Below, in pieces: positions 45,310-55,958 of a stretch of 64,000 bases of DNA. The notes below the pieces were generated by a model that saw nothing but the letters and a program-made list of their open reading frames with translations, was not told where the DNA came from and did not search any database. Each line of letters starts with the position of its first letter. Within the stretch, counting starts at the first letter, position 1. The translations under genes were made by a program, and so were the position numbers. Source of the DNA: Dugong dugon (lineage: Eukaryota; Chordata; Mammalia; Sirenia; Dugongidae); contig CM057475.1 in the NCBI GenBank assembly GCA_030035585.1, positions 4,101,501 through 4,165,500 on the forward strand. Direction: 5' to 3'.

Positions 45310-46254
45310 TAGCTGATATTACTGATTTTTAAACTGGAGGACTCCTTTTAGTATTTCTTGTAATTTTGGTTTGGTTTGTGAAAATTCCCTAAACTTCTGT
45401 TTATCTGGAAATGTCCTAATTCCGCCATCATATTTGAGAGACAGTTTTGCTGGATATATAATTCTTGGCTGGCAGTTTTTTTCCTTCAAGGCTTTATATA
45501 CATCATCCCATTGCCTCCTTGTCTGCATGGTTTCTGCTGAGTAGTCCGAGCTTTTTCTTACTGACTCTCCTTCGTAGATGACTTTTTGTTTATCCCTAGC
45601 CTCTCTTAAAATTCTTTCTTTGGTTTTTGCAAGTTTGATTATAGTATGTCTTGGTGAGTTTCTTTTGGGTTCTACCTTATATGGGGTTCAATGAGCATCT
45701 TGGATAGCCATCTTGTCATCTTCCATGATATCAGGGAAGTTTTCTACCAACAAATTTTCAATAATTCTCTCTGTATTTTCTGTTATCACCCCCTGTTCTG
45801 GCACTCCAATCACTCATAGGTTATTTCTCTTGATAGAGTCCCACATAATTTTTAGGGTTTCTTCATTTTTTAAATCTTTTATCTGACTTTTGCTTAGATA
45901 AGTTGGTGTCAAGTACTTTATCTTCAATCTCACTGATTCTGACTTCCATTGCCTCAATTCTGCTCCTATGACTTTCCACTGAGTTGTCTAATTCTGAAAT
46001 TTTATTGTTAATCTTCTAGATTTCTGATTGCTGTTTCTCTGTGGATTCTTGCAGCCTGTTAAATTTGTCATTATGCTCTTCTCTAATCTTTTTAATTTCC
46101 TCTGTTGCGTGTTCTGCATTTTGCTTCATTTCTTTCCTAATTTCTTGAAGAGTTCTGCATGTTAAGCTTTTGTATTCTGTCTTCGGTAATTCCAAGAAAT
46201 TTTCTTCCTCTGGAAAATTTCTATATTCTTATTTTGGGAGCTTGTTGAAGCCAT
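45310..46254 (-). pseudogene. L1 ORF1 remnant
   Basis: A probable initiator ATG is at 46252-46254 (sense MASTSSQNKNIEIFQRKK). The C-terminal domain at 45319-45528 reads TRRQWDDVYKALKEKNCQPR, then TFPDKQKFREFSQTKPKLQE, the conserved end of ORF1p. Intervening frames are interrupted. ORF1p would be the trimeric RNA chaperone of the L1 particle. Confidence 0.85.
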
Positions 46255-47664
46255 GACGTACTGCCTCTTTATGTGATTTGTTATTGACTGTTTTCTCCGA
46301 GCCATCAATAAGTTATTATATTTATTTATTTTATGTTTGCTTAGTGTCCTAGTTTCTTGTTTTGTTTAGATATGCTCAAATAGGCTGCTCATATGAGCTG
46401 GTTTGATTACTGGCAACTTTGAAGCTCTAATGTCCTTTCACCAGGTGTTTAGATCTCTTACTAGGTATGTGAGCTCCGGAGTCCACCCACTCCTCCAGTA
46501 CAGATTCAGCTCAGGTGCCCAGGTAGATAGCCACCGAGTGTGTGGTGTAGGCTCTCACTTACAGTCCTAGATAGGAATAGGTGATTGGTGTAGGCACAGG
46601 CATCTGGCTGCAGCAGGAGGACACACTATGAGCAAGGCTGGAGTTGACGGCCGACCTCGAGTGTCCAGGAGGAAGGCATGTCCCTGTTCCCTAGAGCATG
46701 TAGGTAGGTGAGTTTTGCAGCCAGACTATGAGCACCTAATTCTGTTGGCTGTAAGGACTGGGTATCAACTCTTAATCATGGGCCCCTCTTGCAGGTTGCT
46801 AGGTGGCATGGGTGGAGCCACCAGTGCTCAGGACCCTGATGCGGGTAGGTGAAGACACTGCTTAATGGGCAAAGCAGTGTCAAATGTCATGAAACTGCCA
46901 CTTAACAGTTAAAACAGTTGAAGTTAGACTTCAGGTTTATACCCTGTTGTACTGCAGTAATTAGGGCCTATGCTGTTGAATTGGACCCACACAAGTCTAT
47001 GCAGGGGAAAAGCACTCAAATTCTGTGGATCCCTTATGCCTGTGCCTAGACAGAGGAGCTGTGCCTACCCTGAGTTCCCGCTTAGGGGAGCTGGCAGTTT
47101 ATTTTTTCCCCTCTTTGTTATTTTTTTCACTCTCCAAGGCCAGGTGAATGGCTCAGGGCATGTGAAAGATCCTACTTCTGCAATTGCTGAAGCTGGTCCA
47201 GGACCTAGTGCAGAGTAGGGAGCGGGGAGGTAAATGGGAGGAGGTTTTTTTCTCCAAGGGGGGTGTTTTTGATCCATGCGGTAGGCCGGACAGAACTACT
47301 TATCCTTTGCTGATCGAGGACTGCTTCTCACTGGTTCTGGGTGGCCGAGTACAGTCTCTGGTGTTGGGTCTCTCCCAGTACAGAAAATGCACCTCCTGAG
47401 CACTGCTGCTTGCCTGCCTAACTGCTCACCCTAGAGCTGATCAGGCCTGAAGGGCTCAGGCTCTCGCCGGGTCAGGTCTGGCAACTCCTCACTGCTTCCA
47501 TACCATCTCTCCCTCACCCTGCCACTCAGTCCGTTTCAACTCTGCCTTTGATGTTCAGGGCTTCCAGATTGCCATATATAATCGAATCACTTGTTTTTGT
47601 CAGGCCTTTGTTGTAATAGGGTCCACTGGAAGCACCTGACTACTCTGCGATCTTGACCCTGCCT
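46255..47664 (-). promoter_or_regulatory. L1 5'UTR (type B)
   Basis: A 1.4-kb leader. Its last 460 bases (47205-47664) match 1-461. GC-rich with several CpGs. I see no monomer array in it, unlike types A, C and D. The YY1-like core near the terminus is changed (47647-47656). Confidence 0.8.
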
Positions 47665-47759
47665 CCACTACTGACCACTTTAAATTTGGTCGCAATAGAT
47701 GAACCGTGATAGAAACAGGGCTTGAAACCAGAGGCAGGGATGAATGTGAGAGAGCGCTC

Positions 47760-48819
47760 ATCTTTATGCCGTATCTCCAGGCTTTGTTCATGGACTGAAG
47801 AAGAATCTTTGTAGATAGGGGGTTCTGGGGCCATTGGTTGGATGTCCTTCCTTTGGGCCCTGGCAACTCTGAGAATGAAGGGTTACTTCTTCCCAGCACT
47901 GTTTTATTGAATCTTCGGGGAAGGTCTATGAAGGTATTGCTTATTTGAAGACTGTCATTCCTTTAAAAAAATGAAAGTCATGTTCTGTGTGTCTGCACCA
48001 AAAAAACTCTAGGAAAATGTGAAAAATAAAAGTATTTATGATCCATCCTAGAACTTTGATTCATAGAAAGATAAATATTCAAGGAACATTCGTGTAATGT
48101 TGGAATTTTTCTAATATTTGCATTTTTTAAAAATGTGGAAGATGAGGCCAACAGAGTGGAGATGACATGTCCACAATTACATGAATGTGGACAGGACAGG
48201 CCTTCATTCCGTCCTGTATTGTCTGGAATAGGAATGATGCTTATTATTTATATAGTAATAATAATGCTTGTGATTCTTACGACCTAGTAATGGTCTGGAT
48301 CCTTAGGTGCATGAGACTTCAAAGGCAGTGTTATGAAAGGCACAGTGAGTGCTGAGCACTGGAATGCAAAACACAGGGTCAGCTGGGATAGCATGGCTTT
48401 TATTTGATGCCAGACTGTCCTTACTTCTTCCTTTCACACTCAATAAAAGGTGACTATCCACAAACAGATATTCTTATTAGAAGTCAGCTGATATTTTGAT
48501 AGGATTAAGATAGGACCAGGAATCCTCCAATTCTGTCCCAAAGCACAGCAATGCCTTATTGTGAAATTCTAGAGGGCAATGCACGCTAAGGATTTTCTTG
48601 TGCAGCATGTAGACTGATAAATGCCAATGCAGGATTGTCTGGAAGTCCGTGCCAGAGACCCAGGGCACACTATCCTCCTCCCTCTTCCTTAAGCCCAAAG
48701 GATGCCTTCAGGTGACCACTGAGCCTAAGACTCTGGGAGAGCCATGAGAAGGATAAGGGTGAGAAGAGGGTGATGAAAGTCTGCCTGAGACACTGGATAG
48801 TGATATATGGACTAACCAA
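47760..48819. other. Low-copy intergenic sequence
   Basis: A weak MIR-like stretch may lie at 48135-48215 (GATGAGGCCAACAGAGTGGA ... CCACAATTAC). Otherwise nothing recognised. Confidence 0.45.
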
Positions 48820-48869
48820 GGGGGGGGGGGCGGGGGGCTGTGGAGAGGAAGAAGAGAGAGAGAGAGAGA
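48820..48869. repeat. G-run followed by (AG)n
   Basis: Eleven G's (48820-48830), C, six G's (48832-48837), then an alternating AG run (48854-48869). Purine-rich; a candidate G-quadruplex-forming tract. Confidence 0.9.
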
Positions 48870-49911
48870 AGGGAGTAAGTGCGTCTAGACCTTCAAGAAG
48901 CTCCCAGTAAGTGGGGCACGCCAACCATGGAGAGAATGAAATATTGATACCAGGTTCTTGAAAAGGACCATGAGCAAAGGGCAAAATTAGAGAATTTTAG
49001 GAAGTGGTAATTGAAATCCAATTGGAGGCAGTTTCACTTACCCGCACAAATTTAGGTCAAGAGTTCATCATCAAAAATTCTTTTAAAAATTCAACATTTA
49101 TTGTTTGTGAAAGGCAAAGACAAAAGTCTTGATGCACCTTCTTCCTTCCAGAAGTAGCCTCAGGAGAATACACTTGATTAGCAGCGTCCTTTTTAACTTA
49201 TATCCCACATCTTTTCTTAGTTGTCCCCTCTCTCCTTTGTGGCTTGCTTGCCTGAAATTCTCACCTGCTTATATTACTCTTAAACACACACACACACGCT
49301 GGCCTCCCTGGAAAACGAAATGGGGAATCGGTACCAGATGTGCACATGCTTGTCTACAAACACCTCATAACCCAGCCACTCTGTTCCTTCACATGTTGAC
49401 CATCTGTGACTTAGTGACAATGGAATAGCCCTGAATTGTCAGTTTGCCTCCCTCTGACTGGGTAATATCCTCAATTGCCTGACTGAGCTTTGTACTCAAT
49501 TGCCTGTGGAAAGACACCAACTCCTCCTTCTGCAATGAGAGATGCCCTCAGATAGTGTCCTAAGACTATGGTTGGTCATTAGATATGTAGGAAGAATGGG
49601 AGATGATTATTAGGACATATCATCTTGTTTTATCTCAGAAATTGGCAACAAATTTGTTAAGGCCTCCTTATTCCCAAATATTTGAATTTGGAAATTCAGA
49701 GTTCTTTTTGTAAAGAGTCAATGGATAAGGTGGAGATTGAAATGTAGAGTTCAATGGGGTAAGTTTACATTCAATACAATAATTGACTTATTAGAAATGG
49801 AAGGAAGGGAGAGGTCACCTAGTACAACCATCCTTTCCCACCACTCCCCCGATGCATAGATTAGAGGATAAAAGTTGGAAATAATGATAATAGTATTAAT
49901 ATTTATTGGAG
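48870..49911. other. Low-copy intergenic sequence
   Basis: A short AC run is at 49266-49287. No gene or named repeat is evident. Confidence 0.5.
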
Positions 49912-50271
49912 AGACGTGGAGCCAACGTGGTGCCCTAGATAGATGCATCATTCCATCCCTCTGCAGCAAAGACTGGAAAAACTAAGTAAAAGAGATGCAA
50001 ACATCAATCCTGAAACTCTAAGCATCAAATGAAGGGATAGAGAACTAGATCAAACACCAAATAAAAGAAGAAACTGAAGGAAAACAGAGAACAAGGAGAG
50101 ATATGGAGTGGAGGTCTACTGCCGACTAACATAGCACAATGTCGCCATCTTGAAACACATCCAGCAATAACCCCAGACAGGGAGTACAGTAAGGCAACTT
50201 CAAGGAGCTCCCAACAGGAGACAGAGCACCAGTAACCAGAGAAATGTGCTTTCCTACTGCTCACCCTTCTA

Positions 50272-51030
50272 CCCTGTACACCACCTCCACCCCTTCCTAA
50301 CAGGCCACATCATGCCACTTGGCTAGAGAGTCAGTAGCCTGCCATTACCCCAGGTCCACCCTGCCCCTACTTGCTAGCTCCTGCCATACCATTTTTTTCT
50401 TTTTCCCTTTCTTCCTTAACTTTCTCATGTCCACCTAGTCCAGTACCCCAACTCCACTCCATCCCTATGGGCCATGCTGAACCACCTTAGCTAGAGAGTT
50501 ACCGGCCCATTGCAACCCCAAGTTCACCCTGCTCCCACCTGCCAGCTCCTGCTGTACCATTTTTTCCACCTTCTTCCTTTACTTTCTCCCTCCCACCTAG
50601 TCCCGTATGCCACCTCTACCCCTTACCACCTGGCCATGCAACAACAACTCAGGTACAGAGCCATTGGCCCACCACCACTCACAGTCTCTCCAACCCCCAC
50701 CCACCAGCTCCAGCTGTGTCTTTTTTCTTTTTTTCTTTTCCTTTTCTTTTTCCCTCCCACCTAGACCTGTACTCCAACTCCACCCCTTCCAGTTGGGCCA
50801 TGCCACACTGCCTTGGCTAGAGAGCCACTGGCCTACTGTGCCTTGGGTCTGCCCGCTCCCACTAGGTGGCCTCTCCCATACCTTTTTCCCCCTTTCTTCC
50901 TTTTCTTTCTCCTCCCCAACTAGCCCCATATACCACCCACCTCTTCCCACTGGGCCATGATTCAGCACCATGACTAGAGAGCCAACATTCCACCAGTACC
51001 CAAAGTCCATCTGCCCCCACCCACTGGCTC
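50272..51030 (+). repeat. Tandem monomers, about 163 bp, L1 5'UTR
   Basis: The anchor GGCCATG (first copy GGCCACAT) occurs at 50303, 50470, 50632, 50796 and 50953, spaced 167, 162, 164 and 157 bp. Each is followed by GCTAGAGAG-type sequence, CCACTGGCC, a GCTCC... segment and a T/C-rich stretch. The overall layout is the same as the array at 14770-15480 in reverse, with little direct sequence identity. Confidence 0.88.
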
Positions 51031-51035
51031 CCTCA

Positions 51036-51380
51036 GTGCTGCCAAGATACATCATAATTATACTTGCCAAAATCAAAGACAAAGAAAGAATCCTGAGAGC
51101 AACTTGAGAAAAACAAAAAGTCACTTACAAAAGGGAAATAATAAGACTAAGCTCTTATTTTTCAGCAGAAACTATGCAGGCAATAAGGTAATGGGATTAT
51201 ATACATAAAACCTTGAAAGAAAGAAACTGGCAACCAAGAATGATATATCCTGCAAAACTCTCAAATATAATGGCAAAATAAACACATTGCCAGATAAACA
51301 GAAATTAAAGGAATTCATGAAAACAAAATTTACAAGAAATATTAAAGGGGATCCTTTGGTTAGAGAACCAACAGCAATAG
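51036..51380 (+). pseudogene. L1 ORF1 C-terminal remnant, N-terminus deleted
   Basis: Right after the monomer array the sequence jumps to the late ORF1 segment (TCATAATTATACTTGCCAAA, GAATCCTGAGAGCAACTTGA). It then runs to the C-terminal domain (CAGGCAATAAGGTAATGGGA, then GATAAACAGAAATTAAAGGA). The coiled-coil half seen at 3630-4200 is missing, pointing to a deletion of roughly 0.7 kb near 51035. Confidence 0.8.
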
Positions 51381-54203
51381 ACAATAAACAGAGTTTAGGA
51401 AACAGGACAGCATTGGCCAACCTAGGTAAAGAACTCTCAATAATAAAATAAAGCTAAAAGACCTAAAACAGGAAAACAGAGATGCCAATCTGTAAAGATG
51501 ACAACATCAAAGCATTAAAATGAGGAATAAACAGTATAGGTATAGAACTTTCAAATGGAGAGGAAGTCAAGGTGATATCAAGTAAGAAAAGACTAGTTCA
51601 AACTTAGAAAGATAAGGGTAAATTTCAAGGTCACCACAAAGAAAGTTAACAAGCCTACTCATAAGAAAAATTAAAAGAAGAAAAACATAAAGTCTCAGTA
51701 AACACAAAATGTATAATAATGTAAGAAAAGAAAATCAACAAACTAAAGGAACACAGCACAGGAAACTAAGAGGAACAAAGAAAACATCAGCATCTCAAAA
51801 AAAGCACAACAAAATGATTGCAACAAATGCACATCTATCAATAATCACACTGAAGGTAAATGGATTAAATGCACCCCTAGAGAGCCAGAGTGGCAGAATG
51901 GATTAAAAAAAACAGGACCCATCAATATGCTGTCTACAAGCAACACACATTAGACACAAAGACATAAATATATTAAAAATCAAAAGATGGAAAAAATAGA
52001 AAAAGTAAACAGTAATCAAAAAAGCACAGCAGTGGCAATACTAATCTCAGAATAAATATACATTAATGCAAAATTAATAATAAAAGACAAGGAAGGACAT
52101 TGTGTAATAATTAAAGGGACAATCCAGCAAGAGGACATAACCTTAATGAATATCTACGCACCCAACGGCAGGGCTCCAAAATGCATGAAACAAACTCTAA
52201 GAGCACTGAAAAGAAAAATAGACAGTTTCAGAGTAATAGTAGGAGACTTCAACACACCACTCTCAGTAAAGGACAAAACATCTAGAAAGAAACTCAACAA
52301 AGATAGAGAATATCTAAAGGCCAAAATCAACCAACTTGACCTCATAGACATATATAGTACACTCCACCCAAGAGCAGCAAAGTATACATTCTTTTCCAAT
52401 GCACATGGAACATTCACCAGAACAGATCACATTTTAGGCCACAAAGCAACCCTCAAATTTGTGAAATCCAAAACATCAAAATAATACAAAGCATTCTGTC
52501 TAATCACAATGCTATAAAAGTAGAAATCAGTAATAACAACATCAAGGAAGAAGAAAAAATCAAATACATGAAAACCAAATAACACCTTGCTTAAAAGCAA
52601 CTGGGTAACAGAAGAAACCAAAGAGGCAATAAAAATTCACAGAATCAAATCAGAATGAAAATACATCATACCTAAACCTCTGGGACACAGCAAAGGCACT
52701 GCTCAGAGGTCAATATATTGCAATAAATGCACACATCAAAAAAAAAACAGAATGGGCTAAAATAAAAACATTAACCCTACAACTCAAACAGAGAACAGCA
52801 AAAGGAGCCCTCAGGCACCAGAAGAAAGGAAATAATAAAGATTAGAGCAGAAATAAATGAAATAGAGAACAGAAAAACAATAGAATCAACAGGTCAAAAA
52901 TTGATTCCTTGTAAAGATCAACAAAATCGACAAAGCATTGGACAAACTGACAAAAGAAAAACAGGGGAGGAAATAAATAATCCAAATAAGAATGATACAA
53001 GGGACATTAAAACAGACCAAACTGAAATACATAATACTAAGAAAAATTGTACTCCAACAAATTTGAGAACCTAGAAGAAATGTACAAATTTCTAGAAACA
53101 CATTACCTAACTAAACTAATACAAACTAAGATAGGAAATCTGAACAGACACATAAAAGAGAAGAGATTTAGAGGTAATAATAATAAAAAAAAAAAAAACC
53201 CAAGAAAAAAAAAGTCATGGCCCAGACAGCTTCACTGGAGAATTCTACCAAACATTCAGAGAAAAGCTGACACTCGTACTACTCACACTATTTCAGAATA
53301 TAGAAAAGGAATAAACATTCTGGAATTCATTCTATGAAGCCAGCATAACCCTGATGGCAAAGCCAGGCAAAGAAACCATAAAAAAAGAAAATTACAGACC
53401 ATTATCTCTCATGAGTATAGATGCAAAGATTCTCAATAAAATTCTAGCCAACAGAATTCAGCATCATATCAAAAAATAATACACCACAACCAGGTGGGAT
53501 TTGTAACATGTATGTAAGACTGATTCAACATTAGAAAATCAATCAACATAATCCACCACATAAATAGAATAAAAGAATCACACAATCATCTCAATCAACA
53601 TAGAAAAAAAAATATTGATAAAGTCCAACCACCATTTCTGAGAAAAAGTCTCAATAAAATAGAAATAGAAAGGAAATTCCTCAACATAATAAAGGCATCT
53701 ATAAAAAACAACAGCTAACATCATTCTCAGCTGATAGAAGCTGAAAGCATTCCCCCTGAGAACTGGAACAGATGCCCTTTATCACCACTGCCGTTTAACA
53801 TTATGCTGGAAGTCTTAGCAACAAGAGCAATAAGGTAAGGAAAAGAAAACAAAAGGCATCCAACTTGGAGAGGAAGAAGTTGAACTATCATTATTTGCAG
53901 GTGAGATGATATTATACATTGAGAAATCCAAAGATTCCACAAGAAAACTACTGGAACTGATAGAAAGATTCAGCAGAGTAGCAGGATATAAGATCAACAT
54001 ACAAAAATCAGTTGGATTCCTATACATCAGCAAAGAGAGCTTCAAAAAGCAAAATCAGGAGAACAATACCATTCATACTAGCCTTAAAAATATAAACTAT
54101 TTAGGGATGAATCTAACTAGGGACATAAAAGACCTATACAAATAAAACTACAGAACACTATAGCAAGAAACCAAAAAAAGGCTTCCGTAAATGGAAAACA
54201 TAC

Positions 54204-54714
54204 TGTTATGGATTAAATTGTGTCCCCCAAAAAATGTATGCCAACTTGTCTAGGCCATGGTTTCCAGTATTGTGTGATTGTCCACCATTTCGTCGTCTGA
54301 TGTGATTTTTCTATGTATGTAAATCCTACCTCTATGATGTTACTGAGTTAGGATTATCAGCAGTTATGTTAATGAGGCAGGGCTCAGTCTACAAGATTAG
54401 ACTGTGTTTTATGTCAATCTCTTTTGAGATATAAAAGAAGTGAGCAGACAGACATGGGAGACCTCATACCACCAAGAAACAAGAACCAGGAGTCCCTTGG
54501 ACCTGGGGTCCCTATGCTGAGAAGCTCCTAGAGCAGGGGAATATTAATGACAAGGACCTTTCTCCAGAGCCGACAAAGAGAGGAAGTCCTTTCCTGAAGC
54601 TGGAAGGCTGAATTCAGACTTCTAGCTTCCAAGACTGCGAAAGAATAAATTCCTCTTTGTTAAAGCCATCCACTTGTGGTATTTCTGTTGTAGCAGCACT
54701 AGATGACTAAGACT
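54204..54714 (+). mobile_element. Solo LTR (MaLR-like), 511 bp, 5-bp TSD
   Basis: It starts TGTTATGGATTAAATTGTGT and ends AGATGACTAAGACT, with perfect CATAC duplications at 54199-54203 and 54715-54719. Near the end are TTCTAGCTTCCAAGACTGCG and AATAAATTCCTCTTTG (poly-A signal region), then a CTGTTGTAGCAGCACTAGAT end typical of MaLR LTRs. It is the same family as 34866-35325. L1 ORF2 sequence resumes directly after it. Confidence 0.92.
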
Positions 54715-55054
54715 CATACTATGCTTATGGATAGGAAGGCTCACCATTGTGAAAATGTCAGTTCTACCTACAGTGATCTACAGATATAATGCAATCCTGA
54801 TCCAAATATCAACAGCATTCTTTAACGAGATGGAGAAAATAATCACCAACTTTATATGTAAAGGAATCAGGCCCCAGAGAAGCAAAGCATTATTGAAGAA
54901 AAACAAAGTAGGAGACCTCACACTACCTGATCTCACAATTTCCTATACAGCCACAATAGTCAAAATAGCCTGGTACTGACTGGTACTATGACAGACACAC
55001 AGACCAATGGAACAGAGTTGAGAACCCAGATGTAAATCCACCCTCCTAAGGTCA

Positions 55055-55958
55055 GGAAAGGTGTGCGTCAGGGTTGTATCCTTTCACCATACCTATTCAA
55101 TCTGTACTCTGACCAAATAATCCGAGAAGCTGGACTCTATGAAGAAGAACAGGGCGTCAAGATTGTAGGAAGACTCATTAACAACCTGCCTTGGGCTGAA
55201 GACACAACATGGCTTGCTGAAAGTGAAGAGGACTTGAAGCACTTACTGATGAATATCAAAGACTACAGCCTTCAGTATCGATTACACCTCAACATAAAGA
55301 AAACAAAAATCCTCACAACCGGACCAATAAGCAACATAATGATAAATGGAGAAAAGACAGAAGTTGTCAAGGATTTCATTTTACTTGGATTCACAATCAA
55401 TACCCATGGAAGCAACAGTCAAGAAATCAAAAGACAAATTTTATTGGGCAAATCTGCTACAAAAGTCCTCTTTAAAGTGTTGAAAAGCAAAGATGTCATC
55501 TTGAAGACTAAGTTGAGCCTGATCCAAGCCATGGTGTTTTGTATGTGAAAGCTGGACAATGAATAAGGAAGACTAAAGAAGTATTGATGTCTTCAAATTG
55601 TGGAGTTGGTGAAGAATATCGAATATACCATGGACTGCCAAAAGAACAAACAAATCTGTCTTGGAAGTACAACCAGAATGCTCCTTAGAAGCAAGGATGG
55701 AGAGACCGTCTTATATACTTTGGACATGTTGTCAGAAGGGATCAGTCCCTGGAGAAGGACATCATGCTTGATAAAGTAGAGGGTCAGCGAAAAAGAGGAA
55801 GACCGCCAACAAGATGGATTAACACAGTGGCTGCAACAATGGGCTCAAGCATAACAATGATTGTGAGGATGGGGCAGGACCAGACAGTGTTTTGTTTTGT
55901 TGTACATAGGGTCACTATGAGTCGGAACCTACTTGACAGGGCCTATTAACAACAACAA
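55055..55958 (+). mobile_element. RTE LINE, 5'-truncated
   Basis: Inserted in L1 ORF2 between CACCCTCCTAAGGTCA and GGTCAGCTGATCTTTGAC. The short duplication is AAGGTCA (55048-55054) against ATGGTCA (55960-55966). It carries the RT-to-C-terminus part of an RTE ORF and the tail GGGTCACTATGAGTCGGAAC, then CTACTTGACAGG, and ends in AACAACAACAAAA. The related minus-strand fragments are at 30955 and 19808. Confidence 0.94.
55063..55900 (+). pseudogene. RTE-type reverse transcriptase remnant
   Basis: The open frame 55063-55548 (161 codons) begins at MRQGCILSPYLFNLYSDQII, RT motif 4-like. The catalytic YADD is WAED (55192-55203, residues 44-47). Downstream are LNIKKTKILTTGPI, LGFTINTHGSNSQEIKRQIL and LSLIQAMVF, all characteristic of RTE/BovB RT. 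After a stop the C-terminal domain continues out of frame (55560-55850), with VLEVQPECSLEARME and KRGRPPTRW-type pieces. The N-terminal endonuclease and early RT are missing because of 5' truncation. Confidence 0.93.

Larger units (their letters stand above)
40096..47664 (-). mobile_element. Complete L1 (type B 5'UTR), 7.57 kb, perfect 13-bp TSD
   Basis: CCACTACTGACCA flanks it at 40083-40095 and 47665-47677. On the minus strand the order is 5'UTR (47664-46255), ORF1 (46254 to about 45310), ORF2 (44872 to about 41180), 3'UTR (about 41170-40125) and an A-rich tail (plus strand TTTTATTTTATTTATTTTTA). No later insertion interrupts it. It is complete in structure but coding-dead. The perfect duplication suggests it is one of the younger L1s in the window. 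Confidence 0.96.

Noticed and set aside
55063-55548. 161-codon reverse-transcriptase frame as a possible active or domesticated gene
   Set aside because: It is the 3' part of a 5'-truncated RTE with a changed catalytic motif and stops soon after. No promoter.
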